Below, one piece after another: positions 1-6,969 of a DNA stretch of 11,015 bases. Origin of the DNA: Minisyncoccota bacterium (lineage in GTDB: Bacteria > Patescibacteriota > Minisyncoccia > Minisyncoccales > CSSED10-335); the NCBI GenBank assembly GCA_021129615.1, contig JAJOKY010000007.1, positions 1 through 11,015 on the forward strand. The letters are read 5' to 3'. Each line of letters starts with the position of its first letter. Positions within the stretch are counted from its first letter, which is position 1. The notes under the pieces are model-generated. The model was not told the DNA's origin. It saw only the letters and a program-made list of their open reading frames with translations, and made no database searches. The translations under genes were made by a program, and so were the position numbers.

Positions 1-1562
1 GATAGACTAAAAAGAAAATTACATATTACATTTGGAGAGAGCATTTTCTCTGCTTCTTCTACCACTTGGGGAAATAGTCTGATCTTTCTTAAGATAGACT
101 CTTCTCTAGTGCTTAGCTCTATCGATTCAAAGTTATCGATAACCTCCTTTTTGCCACTCCTTTCTACAACCCTATTAGCCCTTGCAAAGGTATATTGTAG
201 ATAGGGGCTAGAATTACCTTTTAAGTTTAACATTTTTTCCCAATCAAAAAGTATGTCACGAGAGTAGTGTTGAGAAAGGTCATTGTATTTAACTGCTCCT
301 ATCCCTGCTACTCTAGAAATTTCATCTTTTTCTTCTTTAGAAATATCAGCTATAATTTCTGATCGTTCAATTATTTCTCTAGTTTTCCTTACAGTCTCAT
401 CTAGAATATCTTCAAGATGGACTGTTTCCCCCTTTCTGGTCGAAAACTTACCATGCTTCCACCTAACAAGCCCATGGGCTATATGAACAAGGCTAGCCTT
501 TTTAGACCATTCCATCAGTTTCACTATTTCAAATACCTGCTTAAAATATAACAACTGATCATTACCAACTTCATAAATAATCTTATCTGGATCCCATTTT
601 TCTATCCTATATTTTATCGTTGCTAAGTCTCTTGTCAGGTATGTTGTTGTACCATCTGACTTTACAAGAATAATCGGAGGCAATGACTCGTCTGGGAATT
701 TAACAACAAGAGCTCCTTTACTTTCACTAGCAATCCCTTTCTCTTTCACTTCTTTCACAATATCATCAGTCATTTTAGTATAAAAGCTTTCACCAAGAGC
801 CATATCAATCTTAACTCCAAGAATATCATACATAATATTAAACTCCTTAATACTAGTATCTACACAAGACTGCCATATTCTTGTAGCTTCCTTATCTCCG
901 TCTTCTAGTTTTTTAAACCACTTCCGACCCTCTTCTTCAATTTCTGGGTCTTCTTTCACATCCTTATGAAAGGCGACATAGAGTTCCTCTAGTTCGCCCA
1001 AAGTTAATTCCCCTATTTCATTATGAAGTTTGTTTTTTTTAATTTGAAAAATAAGCTTACCAAACTGTGTCCCCCAATCACCAAGATGATTATCTCCAAT
1101 GCACTTCCATCCTGAAAATTTTAAGATATTATAGATAGACTGACCAATTATTGTAGATCTTAGATGCCCAACACCAAATTGCTTAGCGATATTTGGAGAA
1201 GAATAATCTATAATTACAACTCTTCCTTTTCCGTTGCTATTTGACCCATAACTATCTCCACTACTAATAATACCCAAAAGCTCTTTTTTTAGAAAAGAGT
1301 CTGAAAGTGTAAAGTTTATAAACCCAGGACTGACTCCTTCTATCTTTTTAAACCGATCATCTTTACTCTCTTTTATTTTTTTAACAATAGTTTCTGCAAC
1401 TTCCATTGGATTACCACCAGTTATCTTCGCTATCTTAAATGGAGCATTTGAAGAATAGTCTCCATACTCTGGGTTGCTAGGTACCATTATCTCAGAAAAA
1501 AAATCCTCTTCTAATAGCCCTCTTGCCGATTCTTTTACTATTTTTTCTATCTCTTTATACAT
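1..1562 (-). CDS. argS: Arginyl-tRNA synthetase, 3' end truncated by window edge
   Basis: Class I aminoacyl-tRNA synthetase that charges tRNA-Arg in the cytoplasm. The first 520 residues are visible; the family usually runs to 550-580, so roughly 35-60 C-terminal residues lie outside. Residues 1-110 form the N-terminal tRNA D-loop recognition domain (with the sequence NPEYGDYSSNAPFKIAK). The catalytic core contains DYSSPNIAKQFGVGHLRST at about 119-137, the HIGH region, with Gly130 where many ArgRS have the first His. FSTRKGE at 373-379 is the degenerate KMSKS loop usual for ArgRS. YNDLSQHYSRDILFDWEKM and the following helices (426 onward) are the DALR anticodon-binding domain. The start is ATG at 1562, chosen because the N-terminal domain begins correctly and a TTGACG-17 nt-TAATCT promoter ends 5 nt upstream. 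There is no SD. It lies 117 nt downstream of leuS on the same strand. Confidence 0.96.
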   Translation of the reverse strand, partial: MYKEIEKIVKESARGLLEEDFFSEIMVPSNPEYGDYSSNAPFKIAKITGGNPMEVAETIVKKIKESKDDRFKKIEGVSPGFINFTLSDSFLKKELLGIISSGDSYGSNSNGKGRVVIIDYSSPNIAKQFGVGHLRSTIIGQSIYNILKFSGWKCIGDNHLGDWGTQFGKLIFQIKKNKLHNEIGELTLGELEELYVAFHKDVKEDPEIEEEGRKWFKKLEDGDKEATRIWQSCVDTSIKEFNIMYDILGVKIDMALGESFYTKMTDDIVKEVKEKGIASESKGALVVKFPDESLPPIILVKSDGTTTYLTRDLATIKYRIEKWDPDKIIYEVGNDQLLYFKQVFEIVKLMEWSKKASLVHIAHGLVRWKHGKFSTRKGETVHLEDILDETVRKTREIIERSEIIADISKEEKDEISRVAGIGAVKYNDLSQHYSRDILFDWEKMLNLKGNSSPYLQYTFARANRVVERSGKKEVIDNFESIELSTREESILRKIRLFPQVVEEAEKMLSPNVICNFLFSL

Positions 1563-1567
1563 AAGAT

Positions 1568-1596
1568 AGATTACCAAAAAAGAGACCAATCGTCAA
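1568..1596 (-). promoter_or_regulatory. argS promoter (sigma70-like), predicted leaderless
   Basis: Read on the minus strand: -35 TTGACG (plus 1591-1596), exactly 17 nt, then -10 TAATCT (plus 1568-1573). Only five bases (ATCTT) separate the -10 box from the argS ATG, so transcription should begin at or within about a base or two of the start codon. No ribosome binding site would be included. This is a match to the consensus by eye; the start site is inferred. Confidence 0.6.
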
Positions 1597-1634
1597 TTTT
1601 ATCTTTCCCCTCCCTCCGCTCTTTCCTTACCCAT

Positions 1635-1676
1635 TTGGTTATTGATCTCTGTATCTTGGTTATTAATTGCTCTATC
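1635..1676. repeat. Two tandem 21-bp direct repeats between leuS and argS
   Basis: TTGGTTATTGAT (1635-1646) and TTGGTTATTAAT (1656-1667) recur with a 21-bp period, two turns of the helix. The full 21-bp units match at 17 of 21 positions. They sit just past the leuS stop codon and about 40 bp upstream of the argS -35 box, so they could be a same-face protein binding site or simply a small tandem duplication. No function is shown. Confidence 0.5.
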
Positions 1677-1679
1677 TCT

Positions 1680-4088
1680 CTAAATTAGAATATTGATTAA
1701 CTTGTTTTTGACAAAAATCACTTTTTTTATTTCGTGGTTATCTATCCATTTTTTTATTTTTTCTCTCTCTAGAGATATTTCTTGAACTTCTACCTTTCCT
1801 AATCCAACATCTATACTTATCTCATCTCTCACTCTACTATTAACCTGAATAACAATTGTTATTTTATTATCAATAGCTAGCTTCTTGTTATATTTAGGCC
1901 ATTCTCCCATAAACACCCCTCCCTTATTCCCTAAAGATTCCCAGAGCTCTTCACAAATATGAGGAGCAAAAGGACTAAGCAACATAAGTAAGGTTGAATA
2001 ATCATTTAATTGAATCTCTTTTTTGCTAACAAGAGCATTGGTAAATATCATTAATTTTGAAATAGCAGTATTAAAGTGGAATCTTTCAATATCTTCAGTA
2101 ACCCCCCTTATTGTTTGATGTTTTAATACTTCTAAAGCAGTATCTTGTTTATAATTACCATTTTCTGGAATAATTAATTTTTTTTGCAATAAAAAAACTT
2201 TTTTCAAAAACCTATCCGCCCCCTTAATCCCGCTTTCTGTCCAACTTCCACCCTGTTCAAAGGGAGCTAAAAACAAGATATAGACTCTAAAAACATCTGC
2301 ACCATAAGTCTTAATTATTTCGATTGGATTTATAACATTCCCCTTTGATTTTGACATCTTATTTCCATCGCTAGCTAAAATCATTCCTTGATGGCGAAGC
2401 TTTAAAAAGGGCTCATCAAAATTTATATAGCCAGCATCTTTCAACACTTTTGTGATAAAGCGAGAATATAATAGATGCATACAAGCGTGCTCTTTCCCTC
2501 CACAATATTGATTAACAGGTAGCCATTTTTTTTCTAAGTTTTTATCAAAAAAAATAGCACCTTCTGGAGAAAGATATTTCAAAAAATACCATGAAGAACA
2601 AATAAAGGTATCCATTGTTTCAGTCGATCTTTTAGCTTTACTCCCACATTTTGGACAAGTAACATTGATAAAATCACCACTCCTTGCTAATGGCGACTGC
2701 CCATCATCAGCAGGTTTATAGCTCTCTAGTTCTGGTAATTGCACTGGTAATTTCTCATCTAAAACTTCACCACATTTATCACAATAAATTATTGGAATTG
2801 GTGCTCCCCAATATCGTTGACGAGAAATTAACCAGTCTCGCAAACGATAAGTTATTGTTACTTCCCCATTGACAAATTCTGTAATTGCTTTTTTGGCTTC
2901 TTTAGTCTCCATTCCATTAAATTTTCCAGAATTTATTAAAAAACCATAATCTATAAAAGCTTTATCCTTTATCTTAATTTTTTTATTTTTATCTGTAATC
3001 ACTTGTCTCATTACTAGCCCATACTTTTTTGCAAAAGCAAAGTCCCTATCATCATGTGCTGGGACAGCCATAACAGCACCTGTCCCATAATGAACTAAAA
3101 CATAATCAGCAACAAACACAGAGATCTCTTCCCCATTGGCAGGGTTGATTACATTAATCCCCTTTATATCTACTCCTGTCTTTTCTTTGTTTCCTATCCT
3201 CTCTAGTTCTGTTTTGTTTTTGCTTTTTTGAATATAGTCCTTAACTTCTTCTTTATTTTCAATCTTTTCTTCTAAGATCCATTTTTTAATCAATGGATGC
3301 TCTGGAGATAAAACTACATAGGTAGAGCCAAATAAAGTATCGGCCCGAGTGGTAAAAACGAGAATTTTATCATCAGAATTTTTAACGCGAAAAGCAATTT
3401 TTGAACCCTCGCTCCTTCCTATCCAATTTTTTTGTAAAGTTTTTGTTTCTCTTGGCCAATCAATCTTTTCTAAACCATCAATCAGATTATCTGCATATTT
3501 TGTAATTCTAAAAAACCACTGCTTTAGTTCTTTTTGTTTTATCTCAGTGTCGCACCTTTCACAACAGCCATCAATAACCTGCTCATTCGCTAAAACGGTT
3601 TTACAAGAATTGCACCAATTTACAAAAGATTTTTTTCGATAAGCTAATCCATTTTTATATAAAATTGAGAAAATCTTTTGAGTATATTTATAATATTCTG
3701 GAGAAGAGGTATTAATCTCTTTATCCCAATCATACATCATTCCTAGCCTTTTTAATTGCTCTCTGTATCTATCTCTATTCTTTTTCGTTGTAATCTCTGG
3801 ATGAATCCCTGTTTTAATAGCATAATTTTCAGCAGGTAGGCCAAAAGAGTCAGATCCCATTGGCTGGAAAACATTATATCCTTGAAGCCTTTTAAATCGA
3901 CCATAAACATCCGAACCAGTAAAATTATAACCATGACCAATGTGCAAACTATCACCAGAAGGATAATAAAACATCACCAAATTATAAAATGGTTTTCTTT
4001 TGTTATCATTTAAATCACAGAAATTGGTTTTGTTTTCAGCCCAATTCTTCTGCCACTTTTTTTCTATTTCTTTGTGATTATATTGCAT
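1680..4088 (-). CDS. leuS: Leucyl-tRNA synthetase, full length
   Basis: Class Ia synthetase that charges tRNA-Leu, with post-transfer editing. The 802 residues are slightly short for a bacterial LeuRS (about 810-880). YPSGDSLHIGHG contains the HIGH motif at 49-52. Cysteine pairs at 159/162 and 176/179, and again at 436/439 and 478/481, look like zinc knuckles. The CP1 editing domain is intact: a threonine-rich VFTTRADTLFGSTYVV segment near 244-259 and GTGAVMAVPAHDDRDFAFA near 335-353, including the conserved Asp. RLRDWLISRQRYWGAPIPI (416-434) rejoins the Rossmann core and KMSKS is at 577-581. The C-terminal anticodon and IQVNSRVRDEI regions are present. The ATG at 4088 has no SD and gives a normal N-terminus. 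tatD lies 71 nt upstream and argS 117 nt downstream on the same strand; I see no hairpin terminator on either side, so partial cotranscription is possible. Confidence 0.98.
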   Translation of the reverse strand: MQYNHKEIEKKWQKNWAENKTNFCDLNDNKRKPFYNLVMFYYPSGDSLHIGHGYNFTGSDVYGRFKRLQGYNVFQPMGSDSFGLPAENYAIKTGIHPEITTKKNRDRYREQLKRLGMMYDWDKEINTSSPEYYKYTQKIFSILYKNGLAYRKKSFVNWCNSCKTVLANEQVIDGCCERCDTEIKQKELKQWFFRITKYADNLIDGLEKIDWPRETKTLQKNWIGRSEGSKIAFRVKNSDDKILVFTTRADTLFGSTYVVLSPEHPLIKKWILEEKIENKEEVKDYIQKSKNKTELERIGNKEKTGVDIKGINVINPANGEEISVFVADYVLVHYGTGAVMAVPAHDDRDFAFAKKYGLVMRQVITDKNKKIKIKDKAFIDYGFLINSGKFNGMETKEAKKAITEFVNGEVTITYRLRDWLISRQRYWGAPIPIIYCDKCGEVLDEKLPVQLPELESYKPADDGQSPLARSGDFINVTCPKCGSKAKRSTETMDTFICSSWYFLKYLSPEGAIFFDKNLEKKWLPVNQYCGGKEHACMHLLYSRFITKVLKDAGYINFDEPFLKLRHQGMILASDGNKMSKSKGNVINPIEIIKTYGADVFRVYILFLAPFEQGGSWTESGIKGADRFLKKVFLLQKKLIIPENGNYKQDTALEVLKHQTIRGVTEDIERFHFNTAISKLMIFTNALVSKKEIQLNDYSTLLMLLSPFAPHICEELWESLGNKGGVFMGEWPKYNKKLAIDNKITIVIQVNSRVRDEISIDVGLGKVEVQEISLEREKIKKWIDNHEIKKVIFVKNKLINILI

Positions 4089-4159
4089 AAAATATTTCTA
4101 TTTTCAAAAATTAAACTGATATTTTAAAATTACAGTAAGTTACAAAAAATCAAGAAAAT

Positions 4160-4906
4160 TTATAGATTAAAAAGATTCTTGGCATTTGTGGTTGTCTTGT
4201 GGGCCACCTCCTTGTAACTGATCCCCTTTACTTGAGCAATCTTTTCAATAATATATTCTATATATAGTGGCTCATTACGACCCGATTCTTGAGGTGGAGT
4301 CAAATAAGGACAATCAGTTTCTAATAAAACCCTATCTAAGGGAACCTTTCTTATAACTTCCTCAAGATCAAGTTTAAAAACAACCCCATTAAACCCAATA
4401 TAAAACCCCATATCAAGATACCTCTTTGCTTCTTTCCAGTCCCCAGCAAAGCAATGAATTACACCTTTTAGAGAATCTTTTTTTGACAAAATTTCAGTCA
4501 AATCTTTATGGGCAAACCTACAATGGAAAATTATTGGTAAATTTACTTCCCCTGCAAGGCTTAATTGATCTAAAAAAACCTCTCTTTGTTGTTTTTTGAA
4601 GCCCATATACTCAGACTTATAATCTAGTCCAATCTCACCAATCGCTACTACTTTTTCAGATTTTATTAAATTTTTATAGCTATCAAATGAAAACCCTTCT
4701 TCGGAATAGATTGGGTGAAGACCGACTGATGCATAAACTCCCTCTCTGTATCTTTCTGCTATCTTTATGGCTTTCCCGCTTAACTCATAGTTCACTCCAA
4801 CATTTATCATCCAAACACCACTATTGAGTGTTTCTTTTATAAGATCACCCCTATCTCTGTCAAAATTAGAGAAATTAAGATGTGCATGAGTATCAACTAT
4901 CTCCAT
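4160..4906 (-). CDS. tatD: TatD-family metal-dependent hydrolase (putative DNase)
   Basis: TIM-barrel amidohydrolase-superfamily protein of the TatD/YcfH family, whose studied members are metal-dependent DNases; the exact substrate here is unknown. The 248 residues are close to the family norm of about 255-265. All expected metal ligands are visible: DTHAHL (His7, His9), GEIGLDY (Glu91), FHCR (His128), IHCFAGD (His151) and LLETDCPYLTP (Asp198). There is no signal peptide, so it is cytoplasmic. The start at ATG 4906 puts the HxH motif at residues 7-9, as usual. There is no convincing SD; the preceding bases are AT-rich. It is followed by leuS 71 nt downstream. The aminoacyl-tRNA synthetase neighbourhood is common for tatD (often beside metG in other bacteria), but I know of no direct functional link. 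Confidence 0.94.
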   Translation of the reverse strand: MEIVDTHAHLNFSNFDRDRGDLIKETLNSGVWMINVGVNYELSGKAIKIAERYREGVYASVGLHPIYSEEGFSFDSYKNLIKSEKVVAIGEIGLDYKSEYMGFKKQQREVFLDQLSLAGEVNLPIIFHCRFAHKDLTEILSKKDSLKGVIHCFAGDWKEAKRYLDMGFYIGFNGVVFKLDLEEVIRKVPLDRVLLETDCPYLTPPQESGRNEPLYIEYIIEKIAQVKGISYKEVAHKTTTNAKNLFNL

Positions 4907-4967
4907 ATTTTTTCAACCACTTTAATAAAAATTTACTATATTTTTTTATAATAGCAAAAAATAGACC

Positions 4968-4999
4968 AAAAAAAAAGGTCTTTTTTTTAAAGACCTTTT
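4968..4999 (-). terminator. Intrinsic terminator of the 133-aa gene, stop codon in loop
   Basis: On the minus strand an 11-bp perfect stem, AAAAGGTCTTT with AAAGACCTTTT (plus 4989-4999 and 4973-4983), closes a 5-nt A loop. Its T-run of nine continues to 4968. The TAA stop of the upstream gene (4987-4989) lies at the stem-loop junction, so the gene's last codons form the stem's 5' arm. The hairpin also insulates tatD from upstream transcription. Confidence 0.85.
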
Positions 5000-5388
5000 G
5001 TGAGGAGAAGACACTCTTCAGCTTTTTCCTCTAGCTTCGATAGAGGAACGCTTGCGAATCTTGTAGGATCCATAGGCATTTCTTTTAATCTCTTGGAAAT
5101 CCTATAGTGTAGGCTTTTCCAAAAGAAGAAATCCATTGGAGCTCCTTCACAATATCCAATCGCTCGGATATTGTTATAAAAATAAAAGTCAAATCTTCGT
5201 CGACTATTATTTCCATTAAATCTTCTTTTCGGGTGCTTAGAAAGGAGTACGATATTCGTATTCTCTATATTGATACTTTCAATATCAGACAATTGTCTGA
5301 TACTAAAAATATCAAACCCATAATTAGCTAAAACTTTTTTTGTTTTAGCTAAATTCTTAGATTCCTCTTCATTTATTAGGATAAGCAT
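4987..5388 (-). CDS. Unrecognised 133-residue protein in its own transcription unit
   Basis: I do not recognise the family. It is real by context: a perfect SD 7 nt before the ATG, an intrinsic terminator overlapping its stop, and normal amino acid composition. The N-terminal 50 residues look like a small alpha/beta fold: strand MLILIN, an amphipathic helix through about residue 22, YGFDIFSIRQL, then the strand NIVLLS at 45-50. A basic, aromatic patch follows (KHPKRRFNGNNSRRRF 51-66, then DFYFYNN). The C-terminal half has MDFFFWKSLHYRISKRLKEMPMD and a charged last helix. There are no cysteine clusters, membrane segments or signal peptide. The Arg-rich centre would suit nucleic-acid binding, but that is a guess. 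It stands alone between a terminator upstream and one downstream. Confidence 0.8.
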   Translation of the reverse strand: MLILINEEESKNLAKTKKVLANYGFDIFSIRQLSDIESINIENTNIVLLSKHPKRRFNGNNSRRRFDFYFYNNIRAIGYCEGAPMDFFFWKSLHYRISKRLKEMPMDPTRFASVPLSKLEEKAEECLLLTKGL

Positions 5389-5393
5389 TAGCT

Positions 5394-5402
5394 CACCTCC
5401 TT
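5394..5402 (-). promoter_or_regulatory. Perfect Shine-Dalgarno of the 133-aa gene
   Basis: The minus strand reads AAGGAGGTG with 7 nt between GGAGG and the ATG at 5388. This is the strongest ribosome binding site in the window and fixes the start codon. It contrasts with the core genes, none of which has an SD I can see. Confidence 0.9.
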
Positions 5403-5436
5403 TTTTATTTTTTTTAAAAGGGCTTTGACTTTCAGT

Positions 5437-5490
5437 ATAGAAAGTGGCTAGTAGAGATAATTTTTATTACATCCACTAGTCACTTTCTAT
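5437..5490. repeat. Long inverted repeat upstream of the 133-aa gene
   Basis: ATAGAAAGTG (5437-5446) pairs perfectly with CACTTTCTAT (5481-5490). The stem continues through one G/T position and CTAGT with ACTAG, giving about 16 near-continuous pairs and further scattered ones toward the loop. A TATACT sequence, a possible minus-strand -10 box for the 133-aa gene, overlaps its edge at 5433-5438. It could be an operator, an RNA hairpin in the leader or a small palindromic repeat. It lacks a T-run and so is not a simple terminator. Confidence 0.65.
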
Positions 5491-5494
5491 CACT

Positions 5495-5521
5495 AAAAAA
5501 CTCCCTTTGTCTGGGAGTTTT
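5495..5521 (-). terminator. Intrinsic terminator upstream of the 133-aa gene
   Basis: AAAACTCCC (5497-5505 plus) pairs with GGGAGTTTT (5513-5521) around a 7-nt loop. Read on the minus strand the stem ends in a run of six T, so it would stop leftward transcription coming from the glycosyltransferase or repeat side. The plus-strand tail is weaker (four T). Its position means the 133-aa gene needs its own promoter between about 5400 and 5495, or a read-through mechanism. Confidence 0.7.
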
Positions 5522-6140
5522 AAAAGTCTTTTTCTATAAATCTTTATTAAAATATCCCAAACATTAAAAACTCATCTCTCCAAAATGAGAGAGGCATAAT
5601 CTTAATAATGGTTTTATGGGATGAAAAATTCATATTTCTATAGTTTATAAATTTATATTACTACTTTTCCTCCAAAAAGTCAAAAAAATAGAGAATTTTT
5701 TGCCCAGCACCAGAGTTTTAGTACTGGATTTAGTCAGGGAATTAGGCGTTTTTATCTTTTCTCCCTTTCCTCCTCTTCTTTCCCCCCTCCCCCCTCTATC
5801 ATCCTGAAATTCTACTAAAGGATCTCGTTCCCTCCCCTCCGTCATCCTGAGCGGAGCAAAGCAGAGTGAAGGATCTCTGAGAATCAGAATTCAGAAAGAA
5901 TTCGGAGTTACTAAGATTCTTCACTTCGTTTAGAATGACGAAAAAGAGGGGAAAGACTAAAAATGCCTAAAACCCTATTCACTCTTTTATTTTAAGTTTT
6001 GAGTTGTTGTTTTGAATTTTTCGCTTTACACTTTGTGTTTTTTAATGCGTCCCCTTTTGCTAGAGAGGAGAGGGAAAATCACAAATTTAAAATTATAATT
6101 AATCAACTGTCAATTATGTTCAGTGGCTTGAAATATAATT
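5522..6140. other. Gene-free stretch around the MITE-like element
   Basis: No credible coding sequence lies between the terminator at 5521 and the end of the glycosyltransferase gene. Positions 5522-5735 are AT-rich with only small hairpins (for example CTCAT...ATGAG near 5571-5587). Positions 5755-5797 are 43 uninterrupted pyrimidines. Positions 5977-6140 are AT-rich with a weak ACAC/GTGT hairpin followed by T near 6029-6042. I see no terminator for the glycosyltransferase directly after its stop. Confidence 0.6.
5736..5976. mobile_element. MITE/REP-like non-autonomous element with terminal inverted repeats
   Basis: The ends are imperfect terminal inverted repeats. The left end 5736-5759 (AGGGAATTAGGCGTTTTTAT and on) matches the reverse complement of 5952-5976 at about 21 positions with one gap. 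Inside are three copies of a short palindromic motif: a degenerate one at 5798-5825, one at 5841-5876 (GTCATCCTGAG...GAAGGATCT) and an inverted one at 5914-5939 (AGATTCTTCAC...TAGAATGAC). The second and third copies could fold into one long hairpin with a GAATTC-agaaa-GAATTC core. I know of similar GTCATCCTGAG-type motifs scattered between genes in many bacteria, from memory only. No transposase is in the window and I see no clear target-site duplication, so the borders are approximate. Confidence 0.6.
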
Positions 6141-6887
6141 CTAATTCTTAAATATCAGCCTTATCTTTTCTTCCAGTTTTTTTATTTTTATTTCTATTTT
6201 TTCTTCCTTAAAGTGTTTTAAAAATATCTTTGAAATTTCAAAATATTGTTGAGGATTGAATGCTAACTTACTCGCTTTAAGCCCTCCTCCACATCTCTTT
6301 AAGTGAGGAATTGCTATCTCTCTTATTGTCCATCCTAGCTTCATCGCTTTTATGTTTATCTCGGTTTCAATTTTGAAGTCATTACTCTCTAGCTTTAACT
6401 TGTCCCAGTCTTTTCTCCTTATTGCCCTAAACCCAGCCAGAGGATCAGCGGCCTCAAAACCTATTAAGCGAAAAATATTTTGCATAAAAACTCCATAGAA
6501 CTTAAAGATCCGTCTCATTTTTTTATCATCCATCTTAAACTCTTTCATACTCCTGCAAGCCAAGGCCAACTCTGCTCCCTCTAGCTTTTCTAGTAATTTC
6601 GGGATATATCCAGCAGGATCAGTTCCATCACCATCTAAAAAAATTAATATTTCACCATTACTAGACTCAGCCGCCTCTCTCATCTGTCTACCCTTTCCTT
6701 TTCTCTTCGCTTTTATTACTCTCGCCCCCAATCTTTCAGCTATAATCGGAGTAAAATCATCTGAGGCATCGATCACTATAACTTCTGCCTGCTTTCTAAT
6801 CTTATCTGGAATAGAGCAGATAACTTTGGCTATACCCTCCTCTTCATTTAATGTTGGTATAATTATAGATAACTTGGGTTTGGTCAT
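6141..6887 (-). CDS. Family 2 glycosyltransferase (dolichyl/polyprenyl-phosphate sugar synthase-like)
   Basis: GT-A fold, GT2 transferase that moves a sugar from an NDP-sugar, in this subgroup often to a lipid phosphate; the true donor and acceptor are not readable from the sequence. The 248 residues comprise one catalytic domain. KLSIIIPTLNEEEGI at 5-19 is the nucleotide-binding start and VIVIDASDD at 37-44 follows. The metal-binding DxD is LDGDGTDP with Asp85 and Asp87. DPLAGFRAI and FKIETEINIKAMKLGWTIREI are the acceptor-side motifs typical of DPM1/DPG-synthase-like enzymes. There are no transmembrane helices; the C-terminus is a highly basic, helical tail (KHFKEEKIEIKIKKLEEKI) that might touch the membrane or a partner. 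The ATG at 6887 has no SD; a TAGAAT box lies about 23 nt upstream. It is divergent from smpB across 82 bp. Confidence 0.9.
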   Translation of the reverse strand: MTKPKLSIIIPTLNEEEGIAKVICSIPDKIRKQAEVIVIDASDDFTPIIAERLGARVIKAKRKGKGRQMREAAESSNGEILIFLDGDGTDPAGYIPKLLEKLEGAELALACRSMKEFKMDDKKMRRIFKFYGVFMQNIFRLIGFEAADPLAGFRAIRRKDWDKLKLESNDFKIETEINIKAMKLGWTIREIAIPHLKRCGGGLKASKLAFNPQQYFEISKIFLKHFKEEKIEIKIKKLEEKIRLIFKN

Positions 6888-6933
6888 TTTTTTATTATTT
6901 ATTTTACTAAATTCTACCTACTTGTATATCTGA

Positions 6934-6962
6934 TTGAATAATATCACAAAATGAGTTATTAT
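6934..6962 (+). promoter_or_regulatory. smpB promoter (sigma70-like), predicted leaderless
   Basis: -35 TTGAAT (6934-6939), exactly 17 nt, then -10 TATTAT (6957-6962). Seven bases separate the -10 box from the smpB ATG at 6970, so the transcript should start at or next to the A of the start codon. The layout copies that of the argS promoter. It lies in the 82-bp divergent region shared with the glycosyltransferase. Confidence 0.5.
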
Positions 6963-6969
6963 TAAAGCA

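Noticed and set aside
119..137. argS inactivated by loss of the first HIGH histidine (residue numbers given: 119-137)
   Set aside because: The first position of this motif varies among ArgRS enzymes (I recall Ser or Gly forms such as PFSIGHLRST). All surrounding residues are conserved, so the enzyme is most likely active.
283..486. 67-residue plus-strand open frame
   Set aside because: It is antisense to the argS catalytic and anticodon regions; the Ser/Ile-rich composition is that of a shadow frame.
2684..3642. Plus-strand open frames of 62 and 97 residues inside leuS
   Set aside because: Both are antisense to conserved LeuRS editing and zinc-domain sequence and have no ribosome binding site.
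3752..3955. 67-residue minus-strand open frame
   Set aside because: It is an out-of-frame shadow of the leuS Rossmann domain.
5645..5845. 66-residue minus-strand open frame
   Set aside because: It runs through the pyrimidine tract and palindromic repeats, giving low-complexity Arg/Gly/Glu/Lys peptide without a start signal. It is repeat DNA, not a gene.
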